A DNA stretch of 10,452 nt from CAZNYG01 sp964577205 (GCA_964577205.1 CAZNYG010000066.1:1-10452); one strand, 5' to 3'; shown: positions 1-6,587, counted from the first letter of the stretch. Made by a program: numbers and translations. Notes: a model not told the origin generated them from the letters alone.

Positions 1-5
1 CGGTT

Positions 6-893
6 TCACAGCGCGCAGCGCAGCTTTTGTTTCAAAGACGTACCCGAAGTTCCCAGTATCCTTTTCCAATACGCCATCTGCCGTTCGATCGCGACCAAGT
101 ACAGATTTTCGCTTACATGGTAGCGCTCGCGGAAGTGCGCTCCGGCGTAACGGTACACTCCCCCCAGCGTCTTTTCGATCCTTTCCATGCTTATGCGGTG
201 GAACTCCAGCGTCTTCTGCATCAGCATGAATTCCGACTGGTACCCCTTGACGTTCCCTTCCTTGAATTCCCGGTAGAGATAAAGAAGCCTTTCGAGATAC
301 GAACGAGAACTCATCTGGCCCAGCAGATCGGCGGTGCCGAGCATGTATCCAAGGGCCTTTTCCGCCGCACCTTCGAAATCGACGGTTTTCACGTCGGTCC
401 CCAGCCCCGTGCACGACACCATCCGGCCCGCCAGCGGCGCCATCGAACCCGGGAATCCTTTCTGCTTGAGGTACCTCGAGAGGAACTCGATACTGCGGTT
501 CACGTGGGTCAGCGTGTACTTGGCTCCCGTGCCGGTGCGGTCAGAAGCGCTCTGAATGTATCCGGCGTCGTGAAAGATGGTCGCGATCAGCGCGGTTTTG
601 ACGATCCCGACCGGCAGCCTCTTCCGCTCGATGTTATATCCGTCGATAAGGCGGGACATGGCAAGCAGGGCGTCGGTCGTGTGCAGAGCGTCATGGTAGC
701 GCGTGTTGCAGGCCTTGTACCCGGGATAGCGCCCCGCGAACAGGTCGCGGAAATCCTCGTACGCGACACGGACGGCCTTGAACTCAATGACGGAATAGAA
801 ATGGATGAAGTTGCATTTGACCTCTTCAAAGACCCCTCCGGGGTCGCGCATTTCCGTCAGTTCCGACAAATTGATCTCCTTCTTGTCAGCCAT
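6..893 (-). CDS. HD-domain phosphohydrolase, class I cyclic-nucleotide phosphodiesterase-like
   Basis: A 295-residue soluble protein with no signal peptide or membrane segment. Visible motifs are YHDALHTTDAL at residues 66-76, resembling the YHNxxHAxDV signature of class I 3',5'-cyclic nucleotide phosphodiesterases; FHDAGY at 107-112, the HD pair (H108, D109); a further His at 130 (LTHVN); and Asp 189 in GTADLLGQM. Spacing H71, H108-D109, H130, D189 fits the metal-binding set of HD hydrolases. The family makes hydrolysis of a cyclic nucleotide or another phosphoester likely, but the substrate is inferred only. The start is supported by GGGAGG at 899-904, five bases upstream of the ATG. The first 8 nt overlap the maf end, implying translational coupling. 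It ends in TGA at 6-8, just inside the window. Alternative: a general HD phosphohydrolase not acting on cyclic nucleotides. Confidence 0.75.
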   Translation of the reverse strand: MADKKEINLSELTEMRDPGGVFEEVKCNFIHFYSVIEFKAVRVAYEDFRDLFAGRYPGYKACNTRYHDALHTTDALLAMSRLIDGYNIERKRLPVGIVKTALIATIFHDAGYIQSASDRTGTGAKYTLTHVNRSIEFLSRYLKQKGFPGSMAPLAGRMVSCTGLGTDVKTVDFEGAAEKALGYMLGTADLLGQMSSRSYLERLLYLYREFKEGNVKGYQSEFMLMQKTLEFHRISMERIEKTLGGVYRYAGAHFRERYHVSENLYLVAIERQMAYWKRILGTSGTSLKQKLRCAL

Positions 894-1479
894 GAAGGCC
901 TCCCGTGAATCCGGCTTTTCTCAGGCGTATGTTGAACGACGGCAGAAGCCGCCGCAATGTCCCGAAAGGCAGCCCGACGACGTTAAAGTAATCGCCCTCG
1001 ATCCGTTCTACGAACGCGTCGTCCTTTTCCTGCACCGCGTACGCTCCGGCTTTATCCATGTGCCTGCCAGCCAGCGACCGCAGTCCCTGTTCGGTGAAGC
1101 GCCGCATCTTTACCCTGCTCACGTCGTGCGCGATCCTCGTTTTACCGGTGGCGGCATCAATGACCGCGATACCCGTGTAGACGCGATGCCAGCTGCCGTT
1201 CAGTTTTCTAAGTATGCGCAGCGCGTCCGCCTTATGCTCCGGCTTTCCTATGATCTCACCGTTCAGCACGACGATGGTGTCCGCGCCGATGACGACGCCT
1301 TCACCCGCCTCTTTCGCTACGGACCGCGCCTTGCGCAGCGCCAGAGAGCGCACGATCGCAGACGGCCTGACAAGCGGGGTACCTTCGTCCGCGCCGCTTG
1401 GCCGCACCGTGAATGTCAAACCCCACTCCTTCAAAAGCTGTATCCTCCGGGGCGACCCCGAAGCGAGAATGATGTTCAT
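886..1479 (-). CDS. maf: Maf/YhdE-family nucleoside triphosphate pyrophosphatase
   Basis: A 197-residue protein, the usual Maf length. It hydrolyses non-canonical or pyrimidine nucleoside triphosphates to monophosphate and pyrophosphate in the cytoplasm, with roles in house-cleaning of the nucleotide pool and in cell-division arrest. Motifs in order: LASGSPRR at 5-12 (phosphate binding; Ser7, Arg11, Arg12), ALRKARSVA at 47-55 (Lys50), GADT at 65-68 with the catalytic Asp67, GKP at 78-80 (Lys79), HRVYTG at 98-103, GAYAVQ at 145-150, and GDYFNVVGLP at 162-171. The layout suggests the dTTP/UTP type, but specificity is inferred. A purine-rich ribosome site (GAGAGGGG, 1483-1490) precedes the ATG. 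The end overlaps the HD-domain gene by 8 nt. The spacer before it holds a long hairpin. DUF4321 upstream is a partner often seen beside maf. Confidence 0.95.
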   Translation of the reverse strand: MNIILASGSPRRIQLLKEWGLTFTVRPSGADEGTPLVRPSAIVRSLALRKARSVAKEAGEGVVIGADTIVVLNGEIIGKPEHKADALRILRKLNGSWHRVYTGIAVIDAATGKTRIAHDVSRVKMRRFTEQGLRSLAGRHMDKAGAYAVQEKDDAFVERIEGDYFNVVGLPFGTLRRLLPSFNIRLRKAGFTGGLHG

Positions 1480-1490
1480 ATACCCCTCTC

Positions 1491-1514
1491 AAGTGAGCAG
1501 GTGAGTAAGTGAGT
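1491..1514. repeat. Degenerate 8-nt tandem repeat, three units
   Basis: Read on the plus strand, the units are AAGTGAGC, AGGTGAGT and AAGTGAGT, end to end. They sit directly upstream (in the sense of transcription) of the maf ribosome site and supply one arm of the hairpin at 1503-1548. Similar short, imperfect repeats occur in two other spacers of this window. Confidence 0.7.
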
Positions 1515-1548
1515 TCGTCCCGCGTTCGCGGGACGACCTCACTTACTC
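1503..1548 (-). repeat. 21-bp inverted repeat (hairpin) upstream of maf
   Basis: The outer arms 1503-1513 and 1538-1548 are an 11-bp perfect inverted repeat. After one mismatch (1514/1537), the inner arms 1515-1523 and 1528-1536 pair over 9 bp and close on a 4-nt loop at 1524-1527. It lies between the stop of the DUF4321 gene and the maf ribosome site. No T-run follows on either strand, so it is not a standard intrinsic terminator. It could act as an mRNA processing or stability element, or be part of a dispersed palindromic repeat. The outer arm is made of the 8-nt repeat unit described separately. Confidence 0.85.
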
Positions 1549-1552
1549 GCTT

Positions 1553-1816
1553 CTATTTAGCTATCGACTTGAAAATGAGAGCGGCTCCGATGATGCCGAG
1601 AACGGAACAGATGTTGAATTTCAGCATACATCCCAGCGTCAGTTCCATGACCTTCAGGTCGAGCACCGCCGGCGAAAGCCCCGCGGACAGTTCCGTCGCG
1701 AAAAGGTCCCTTATGGCTCCGGCCGGCATTACGATGCCGATGAACTTCCCGAGGAACGTGCCGAGAAGGGCTCCGACTACGACGACTGCGATGAACCAGA
1801 CGGTATTCTTCGTCAT
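1553..1816 (-). CDS. DUF4321 family small membrane protein
   Basis: An 87-residue protein with two predicted membrane helices, about residues 6-30 (rich in V, G and L, with the glycine-spaced GALLGTFLGKFIG) and 66-84. Between them lies a short segment containing LSAGLSPAVLDLKVMELT. This G-L-L-G-x-x-L-G helix, followed by LSP..LDL...LTLG and a K-N-hydrophobic second helix, is the DUF4321 (PF14209) pattern; its function is unknown. The start at 1816 is chosen over an in-frame ATG 33 nt upstream because a strong GGGAGG lies at 1826-1831, nine bases from the ATG. It follows the GAF-HD-GYP gene after 87 nt and precedes maf, a common pairing in bacteria. It probably sits in the inner membrane. Confidence 0.85.
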   Translation of the reverse strand: MTKNTVWFIAVVVVGALLGTFLGKFIGIVMPAGAIRDLFATELSAGLSPAVLDLKVMELTLGCMLKFNICSVLGIIGAALIFKSIAK

Positions 1817-1825
1817 TTTCTTTTT

Positions 1826-1831
1826 CCTCCC
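1826..1831 (-). promoter_or_regulatory. Ribosome binding site deciding the DUF4321 start
   Basis: GGGAGG on the minus strand, nine bases before the ATG at 1816. It lies inside the reading frame that would begin at 1849, so it favours the shorter protein. Confidence 0.75.
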
Positions 1832-1903
1832 ACCGATTGGACGATCCATCCGAGATATGCGGGATCTACAACCGTGACCGGGATCGAGACTATTTCGAGC
1901 GCT

Positions 1904-3053
1904 TCATAAGGCGTTCCCGGCGCGCCGGCTCTGGCCGACGATGCGTCCCTTCTCATAGGCCCGGGCCATCGCCTCTACGCAAGCGGGGTCGAACTGGACG
2001 CCGGCCCCCCGTTCCAGCTCGCCGAGCGCGGTCTCTTCGGGGAGTCCTTTGCGGTACGGCCGGTCCGAGGTCATGGCGTCGAACGTGTCCGCTACCGCGA
2101 TTATGCGCGCGAACAGAGGGATGGCCGTGCCAGCGATGCCGGACGGATATCCTTTCCCGTCATACCTTTCCTGATGGAAGCGTATGCCCGGGATGGCCCC
2201 GGCAAGCTGCGTTATGGAGCCAAGCATATCGGCGCCGATGTCGGGATGGCGTTTGACGCGGGCGTATTCGTCATCGGTAAGCTTGCCTTCCTTTCGGAGA
2301 ACCGCTTCAGGAACGCCTATTTTGCCCACGTCATGCAGGAGGGCGGCTATGGTCAGGTCGCGCAGTTCCCGCTCCGTTATCCCCATTTCTCCGGCGATCG
2401 CGGTGCTGAATTCCCGGATGCGTTCGGAGTGGCCGCGCGTGTACTCGTCTTTGGCTTCTATCGCGTTGGCGAGCGCCTGTATCGTCGCGAAGAACAACTG
2501 GTCAAGATCCCGGTACAGCCGGGCTTTGTGGACGGCCGTCGCCGCGGCGGAAGCCACCGCCGTCAGCAGCTCGCAGTCGTGGGCATCGAACGCTCCGCCG
2601 CCCTTTTTATTCACAGCTTCGACTACGCCTATTATTTCGCCTTCTATCGTCAAAGGGACCGCCAGAATAGNNNNNNNNNNAAACGGTAATGAACCCGGAT
2701 GCCCTGTCCACGTTCCCGGTAAAGCGGGGATCGTTCCTGACGTCTCCTACCAGCAGCGGCTTGTTGTGTTCAAATACCCAGCCTGCTATACCTTCACCCC
2801 GCCCGATATCCGTTCTTTTCAGCGCCTCGCTTTTTACGCCGTACGCCGCCGTGAAGTAAAGGCGGTCACCTTCCACCAGAAGGGCGCACGACGCTTCAGC
2901 TCCTGTGACCTGTACCGCGTTCTCCATGACGCTGTCCAGCACCGCGTCCAGATGGAGCGGGGAATTGATCACTTCATACGACCGGAGTATCGTTTCCAGG
3001 TCATGGACACGCCGTGCTGCGTCTTCAGGAGGCACACCGGAAAAGGAAGGCAT
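1904..3053 (-). CDS. GAF domain plus HD-GYP domain signalling protein (interrupted by assembly gap)
   Basis: This is one gene split by ten Ns. The upstream part (to 2681) gives a GAF N-half ending GNVDRASGFITV; the downstream part (from 2670) resumes ILAVPLTIEGEIIGVVEAV, the GAF C-half. With the gap taken as zero, the junction codon is TCT (Ser125) and the protein is 379 residues. GAF spans roughly residues 30-165 and HD-GYP roughly 190-370. HD-GYP residues: GHSERI (His205), HDVGK (His237, Asp238), KRHPDIG (His266), FHQERYDGKGYP (His290, GYP 298-300), and VADTFDAMTSDRPYR (Asp319). These are the marks of cyclic-di-GMP phosphodiesterases; the GAF domain probably senses a small ligand and controls activity. 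There is no membrane segment, so it is cytoplasmic. It starts one nucleotide after the stop of the endonuclease III-like gene with no clear ribosome site, suggesting coupled translation. Confidence 0.88.
2671..2680. other. Assembly gap (10 N)
   Basis: Ten undetermined bases inside the GAF domain. The length is probably a placeholder: as written it shifts the frame by one, whereas any gap length divisible by three, including zero, restores the frame. Confidence 0.99.
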
Positions 3054-3054
3054 A

Positions 3055-3801
3055 TTATTTTACCGCGCCGCGGCAGCCGCGACGGAGAGGACATTCCGCG
3101 CACCTCGGTCGGGCGGCGCAATGTTCTTTTCCCAAAGCTACGATAAGGGCATGGAATTCACTATACACGGACATATCCTGAGGCAGCGACCGCTGAAAGA
3201 ACTCCTGAACTTCTTCATACCGGGTTCCCGGTTCCCATCCAAGGCGCGCGCTCATGCGCAGGGTGTAGGCATCGACAACAAATACCGTTCTCTGCCCGGC
3301 ATACAGAAGCATCGAATCCGCCGTCTCGGGCCCTATGCCGTTCAAACCGAGGAGTTCTTCCCGGGCTGTTTCCATAGGACGGTCCAACAGCCGTGATATC
3401 CGTCCGCCGTATTTGCCCGCGATACGGGCGGCAAAGTTTTTCAGCCGCGCCGCCTTCTGGTTAAAGTACCCGGAAGACCGGATGATAGCCGCGAGCCGCC
3501 CTGTTCCAACGGCTGCCATGCGGCGTACATCCATCAATCCTTCGCCGTAGAGCTCCGCCAGAGCTTTCTCCACATTTTTCCAGGCGGTATTCTGGGTCAG
3601 GATGGCTCCGACGCATATCTCCCATTGCCCCCGCTCGTCCCTGCGCCGGTGATCGCCGGGCGTATAGCGGGGACGGGAACCTCCGCGGGGCGCCACAGGC
3701 CACCATCCCTGAGGGCCGAAACGTCCCAGGAGGAGACCATAAACGGTTCCACGCGACAGCAACGTTTTGCGGCCTTTCATATTGCCGCCATTTTGCCGCA
3801 T
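3055..3801 (-). CDS. Endonuclease III domain protein (HhH-GPD DNA glycosylase with 4Fe-4S cluster)
   Basis: A 248-residue base-excision repair glycosylase of the subfamily with an N-terminal FGPQGWWP motif (28-35). Next come GAILTQNTAWKNVEKAL at 65-81, the helix-hairpin-helix LNGIGPETAD at 153-162, the catalytic Asp177 in FVVDAYT, and a C-terminal iron-sulphur motif Cys228-x5-Cys-x2-Cys-x5-Cys243. Where E. coli Nth has its catalytic Lys in GVGRKTA, this protein has Glu159 (GIGPETA), so bifunctional lyase activity is not expected and it may act as a monofunctional glycosylase. The base recognised is unknown. The start is uncertain: ATG 3801 has AAGGAG about 13 nt upstream; an in-frame ATG at 3780 would remove seven residues. 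Both ATGs share the context GGCAATATG. The 5' end overlaps a gamma-carbonic-anhydrase remnant. The next gene begins one nucleotide after the TAA. Confidence 0.9.
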   Translation of the reverse strand: MRQNGGNMKGRKTLLSRGTVYGLLLGRFGPQGWWPVAPRGGSRPRYTPGDHRRRDERGQWEICVGAILTQNTAWKNVEKALAELYGEGLMDVRRMAAVGTGRLAAIIRSSGYFNQKAARLKNFAARIAGKYGGRISRLLDRPMETAREELLGLNGIGPETADSMLLYAGQRTVFVVDAYTLRMSARLGWEPGTRYEEVQEFFQRSLPQDMSVYSEFHALIVALGKEHCAARPRCAECPLRRGCRGAVK

Positions 3802-3916
3802 ATTGCCTTGCCAGCTCCTTATAATCTGCGTCTCCGCGGGCTATTTCAGATCATTCTTCTTCTGTAAGAGGACGGATAACGCGCGCGGGCAGGCCCATGA
3901 GATGTAAAACTGATGG
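3776..3916 (-). pseudogene. C-terminal remnant of a gamma-carbonic-anhydrase/LbetaH-type protein
   Basis: One minus-strand frame reads LMGLPARVIRPLTEEE (from about 3901), then a TGA at 3851-3853, then SEIARGDADYKELARQY (3850-3800) and AAKWRQYE. This follows the well-known C-terminus of gamma carbonic anhydrase-like hexapeptide proteins (LVMGVPAKVVR.LTEEEI.EI......Y.ELA..Y) residue by residue, with the stop falling where Ile is expected. TGA is the normal stop for several neighbours, so readthrough is unlikely. In-frame TGA (3917-3919) and TAA codons lie just upstream, and no hexapeptide beta-helix sequence is visible between here and argF. I conclude that the enzyme part has been deleted and only a tail remains. 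Downstream the frame runs on inside the glycosylase gene without a natural stop. The family call is from recognised sequence pattern, not a search. Confidence 0.65.
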
Positions 3917-4003
3917 TCATTAGTAAAGTGGAAGCATTGGAAGGGGTTCAAGGGGAAACCTGTTTCTCCTTATACTGACACGCGTTTGCTAAAACTGCCG
4001 TTA
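3917..4003. other. Spacer after argF
   Basis: This stretch, more A+T-rich than its surroundings, lies between the argF stop (TAA followed by a second TAA at 4001-4003) and the carbonic anhydrase remnant. It holds an imperfect inverted repeat, 3950-3959 against 3962-3971, and a direct repeat of AAGGGG at 3941-3946 and 3950-3955. There is no T-run beyond the inverted repeat in the argF direction, so a terminator is not convincing. Any promoter for the glycosylase gene would lie here or within the remnant; I see none clearly. Confidence 0.4.
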
Positions 4004-4945
4004 TTACTTTTTGCGCGTGCCAGACAGGAAATGGATAAGAACGGACTTTTGAATATGCAGCCGGTTTTCCGCCTGGTCGAAAATGACCGAGCGCGGACCT
4101 TCGAACACGTCGTCAGTGATCTCCTCTCCCCGGATCGCGGGAAGGCAGTGCATGACCATCACGCCGGCGGGAGCTTCAGCGACAAGTTCCGCGTTCACCT
4201 GGTACGGGCGGAAATCTATCCGGCGCTCGTCCTGCTCGCTCTCTTCTCCCATGGAGGTCCAGACATCCGTATAAATGACATCCGCGTTCCTGACCGCACG
4301 CGCGGCATCGTTTACTATGGAAAGACGCGCGCCCGTACGGGCGGCCGCTTCCCGGGCCTTTTCCATGACGCCGGCATCCGGTTCATATCCCTTCGGACAG
4401 GCAAGCGTGCAGGAAAATCCCATAAGGGCGGCCGCGGCGAACCAGGAGTTCGCCACGTTGTTGCCGTCGCCGACAAATACGACCGATATTTTCTTCAGGG
4501 CTTCACGGGTCTTTATGTTCCGTTGTTCCATGATGGTCAGGATATCCCCGAATACCTGGCAGGGATGCTCCATGTCCGTCAGTCCGTTGATGACGGGAAC
4601 AGCCGCCCACCGCGCGAATTCCTCCACGTCTTCGTGGTGGAAGGCCCGTATCATGATCCCGTCAACATAACGGGACAGCGTGCGCGCGGTGTCAGAGATC
4701 GGTTCGCCTCTTTTCCGTTGAAGGTTTGCCGCGTCCAGGATAAGAGGCAGGCCTCCCAGCTGGTATATCGCAACAGCAAAAGAGACCGTTGTCCGGGTGG
4801 AGGGCTTTTCAAGGATGAGCCCGAGCGTCCTTCCTTTGAGCGGGCTTCCTTTGATCCTGCCGGTCTTCAGATCGCGGGCAGTTTTCAGTATCGCCCCGAT
4901 CTGGCTGTCGGTCACATCAAAAACGGAGAGAAGGCTCTTGGTCAT
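4004..4945 (-). CDS. argF: Ornithine carbamoyltransferase
   Basis: A 313-residue cytoplasmic enzyme of arginine synthesis that converts ornithine and carbamoyl phosphate to citrulline. Motifs: STRT at 49-52 (carbamoyl phosphate binding), the fold segment RGEPISDTARTLSRYVD at 79-95, HHEDVEEFA at 103-111, NGLTD..HPCQ at 120-130, FVGDGNNVANSW at 157-168, DVWTSMG at 227-233 (ornithine loop), HCLP at 266-269, and the C-terminal helix residues around 290-306. STRTTVSFAVA differs from the more usual STRTRVSFEVA, a small deviation. The frame is open 36 codons further upstream to a GTG, but family length and an AAGGGA ribosome site at 4953-4958 favour the start at 4945. No other arginine gene lies in the window, so argF is outside its usual cluster. 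Confidence 0.95.
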   Translation of the reverse strand: MTKSLLSVFDVTDSQIGAILKTARDLKTGRIKGSPLKGRTLGLILEKPSTRTTVSFAVAIYQLGGLPLILDAANLQRKRGEPISDTARTLSRYVDGIMIRAFHHEDVEEFARWAAVPVINGLTDMEHPCQVFGDILTIMEQRNIKTREALKKISVVFVGDGNNVANSWFAAAALMGFSCTLACPKGYEPDAGVMEKAREAAARTGARLSIVNDAARAVRNADVIYTDVWTSMGEESEQDERRIDFRPYQVNAELVAEAPAGVMVMHCLPAIRGEEITDDVFEGPRSVIFDQAENRLHIQKSVLIHFLSGTRKK

Positions 4946-4952
4946 AACACGA

Positions 4953-4958
4953 TCCCTT
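4953..4958 (-). promoter_or_regulatory. Ribosome binding site deciding the argF start
   Basis: AAGGGA on the minus strand, seven bases upstream of ATG 4945. It supports the 313-residue protein over the 349-residue extension, whose extra part would translate the repeat at 4968-4988. Confidence 0.7.
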
Positions 4959-4967
4959 GGAACAGGA

Positions 4968-4988
4968 GTGATAAGTGATAAGGGGTAA
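4968..4988. repeat. 7-nt tandem repeat upstream of argF
   Basis: Read on the plus strand: GTGATAA, GTGATAA, GGGGTAA, end to end. It lies in the 122-nt spacer (4946-5067) between the glycosyltransferase stop and argF, just upstream of the argF ribosome site. It is comparable in size and place to the repeats at 1491-1514 and 6548-6587. Confidence 0.7.
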
Positions 4989-5067
4989 GCGAACGAAGCC
5001 GATCTCCGGGAATATGCCTGACAGCGGCCGGACGGATGCTTTTCCTTATTCACTGAAATTTAAGTTA

Positions 5068-6534
5068 CTATTGTATTAAATTCTTATCGGGTTGTAAATA
5101 GCCGCGGCCCCTTATTATGTGGAACCCGCGGAAGCGGAAACCGGAACGGATGATATCGATTCCCGACGCTCCGGTCAACTCGCCGAAATACCGGGGATAG
5201 GGCCCCGGCGCCTCACCGTCAATGAACACATAGACGCCTTCCGAATCCTTCAGCCCGGCCGGGAACCTCCAGATATTGAACTGGCTCGGCCGGGTCAATT
5301 CCAGGTCGATATAGGGATGCAGTTTTCCCCCGCTGTAATAAGCGATCTCCGCGCATAACTGGTGCGAAGGGGTCAACACGAACCGGGTATCCGGATGCCC
5401 ATCCATGATCTTTGCGGTCAACTCGCGCCATCCGTAGAACCAGTTTGTCGCGTCAGCGATCGCCCAGTCCCTGTTCCACTGCGACAGAGGAAGGATACTG
5501 TAACGGGCGTGCATTGTCACGACTATGGACATGAAAGCGCTGAAACCGATCGCCGCCGCAAGAAAAGCTCGGCGAAGCTTTTTCCCATCCAGCAGATACC
5601 ACGACGTCAGGATACAGAACGTAAAATAAGCGCACGCGGGCCAGTTCGGCCCGGCGGATTTCTTCAGCGAAGAATACGCGAAGAAGAGAATGACAGGCAG
5701 AGAGGTGAAGGCGAGGAATCTTTTGTTCCGGTCCCTGGCAAACAGGAAGGTCGATCCACCAACCATACCGGCCAGCCATACAAAAGGGCCGGCGACAAGC
5801 ATCTGTCCTCCGAGATAGTCAAGGAACGTGTCAAGCCGGTAGTGATCGCTGCCCAGGCCGTGCCCCAGCTGAAAACGGAACGATATCCAGTCGTGCTGCG
5901 CGTTCCACAGGATCACCGGAATGAACATCAGGAGGCCCAGGACGAACGCGGCGTACGGATGCGGCGTTTTGAGCCACCGGCGGTCTTCCGGCGACGCCGC
6001 CAGGGCCAGGAACGCGCACGGCGCGAAAAGAACGGACGTGTATTTGGACAGCAGCGAAAGGCCGAAAGCGATCCCGGCAAGATACCAGTAATGCTTTTTT
6101 TCCGAACGGGCCGCGCGCCACAACCACCATACGGCCAGGGACCAGAAGAAGAAAGCCGGGATATCGGGAGTGATGATGATGGAACCGGAGACCGTCAGAG
6201 GCAGGACGTTCAGCATGATGGCCGCGGCGGCGGCTACCGCCGTTCTCCCTGATATTTCGCGCGCGAGTTTCCACGCGAGGACGCTCATGACCACCGTGCC
6301 CGCCGCCCCCGAGAAACGGACCCATATCTCCGCGTTGGAGAATATCGTCGTCAGCCGGATGAGCCACGCGAGAAGAGGCGCGTGATCGTAATAACCGAAC
6401 GCGAGGCGCTGCGACCAGAGCCAGTAATACGCTTCATCGGGATGCAGCTGCAGCGCAGCGGAAAGATACAGTTTCCATAAGGTGATCACGGCGATCGCGG
6501 CGACCGCCGTCCGTTTAGTAAGCCATTTTTCCAT
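5068..6534 (-). CDS. GT39 family (ArnT/PMT-like) membrane glycosyltransferase
   Basis: A 488-residue multispanning inner-membrane protein. After a first helix (about 10-27) comes HPDEAYYWLW at 31-40 with the acidic pair Asp33-Glu34, the site that in ArnT/PMT-type GT-C enzymes acts in catalysis in the first periplasmic loop, followed by FGYYDHAPLLAWL at 46-58. Several hydrophobic helices follow, then a GPNWPA motif in the second half and a soluble C-terminal region from about residue 370. Family members transfer a sugar from a polyprenyl-phosphate carrier to lipid A, protein or other envelope acceptors; donor and acceptor cannot be read here. The start is supported by CAGGAG at 6543-6548, eight bases from the ATG. 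It follows the PHP gene after 43 nt and is probably in the same transcript. Confidence 0.88.
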   Translation of the reverse strand: MEKWLTKRTAVAAIAVITLWKLYLSAALQLHPDEAYYWLWSQRLAFGYYDHAPLLAWLIRLTTIFSNAEIWVRFSGAAGTVVMSVLAWKLAREISGRTAVAAAAAIMLNVLPLTVSGSIIITPDIPAFFFWSLAVWWLWRAARSEKKHYWYLAGIAFGLSLLSKYTSVLFAPCAFLALAASPEDRRWLKTPHPYAAFVLGLLMFIPVILWNAQHDWISFRFQLGHGLGSDHYRLDTFLDYLGGQMLVAGPFVWLAGMVGGSTFLFARDRNKRFLAFTSLPVILFFAYSSLKKSAGPNWPACAYFTFCILTSWYLLDGKKLRRAFLAAAIGFSAFMSIVVTMHARYSILPLSQWNRDWAIADATNWFYGWRELTAKIMDGHPDTRFVLTPSHQLCAEIAYYSGGKLHPYIDLELTRPSQFNIWRFPAGLKDSEGVYVFIDGEAPGPYPRYFGELTGASGIDIIRSGFRFRGFHIIRGRGYLQPDKNLIQ

Positions 6535-6547
6535 ATCAAAAACTCCT

Positions 6548-6587
6548 GACTCAATAGCTCTTGAGCTCGTAAGCTCATCAGCTTTGA
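6548..6587. repeat. Degenerate 8-nt tandem repeat, five units
   Basis: Plus-strand units are GACTCAAT, AGCTCTTG, AGCTCGTA, AGCTCATC and AGCTTTGA; the core is AGCTC plus three variable bases. It fills the spacer between the PHP gene and the glycosyltransferase gene, covers the last codons and TGA (6578-6580) of the PHP gene and abuts the next ribosome site. The GAGCTC core can also form small hairpins. Confidence 0.65.

Noticed and set aside
27..908. Long plus-strand open frame opposite the HD-domain gene
   Set aside because: Arg/Pro/His-rich with no recognisable motif; it is the reverse of a well-supported minus-strand gene in GC-rich DNA.
1832..1903. Spacer between the GAF-HD-GYP and DUF4321 genes as a palindromic repeat (GATCCCG occurs twice)
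   Set aside because: Pairing is only four to six bases with mismatches; not enough to call an element.
3844..3954. Possible 36-codon small protein on the minus strand starting with TTG after AAGGAG
   Set aside because: The competing frame in the same DNA matches the gamma-carbonic-anhydrase C-terminus; the TTG frame shows no known pattern and its ribosome site is too distant.
3950..3971. Inverted repeat after argF as an intrinsic terminator
   Set aside because: The stem has a mismatch, the loop is very short and no T-run follows in the argF direction.
3986..4978. 330-codon plus-strand open frame opposite argF
   Set aside because: argF on the minus strand has complete family motifs; the opposite frame has none and is a codon-bias artefact.
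4946..5053. 36-residue N-terminal extension of argF from a GTG
   Set aside because: It exceeds family length, would translate the 7-nt repeat, and a good ribosome site precedes the later ATG.
5362..6252. Plus-strand open frame opposite the GT39 gene
   Set aside because: Low-complexity R/E/Q-rich composition is the mirror of hydrophobic codons of a membrane protein.
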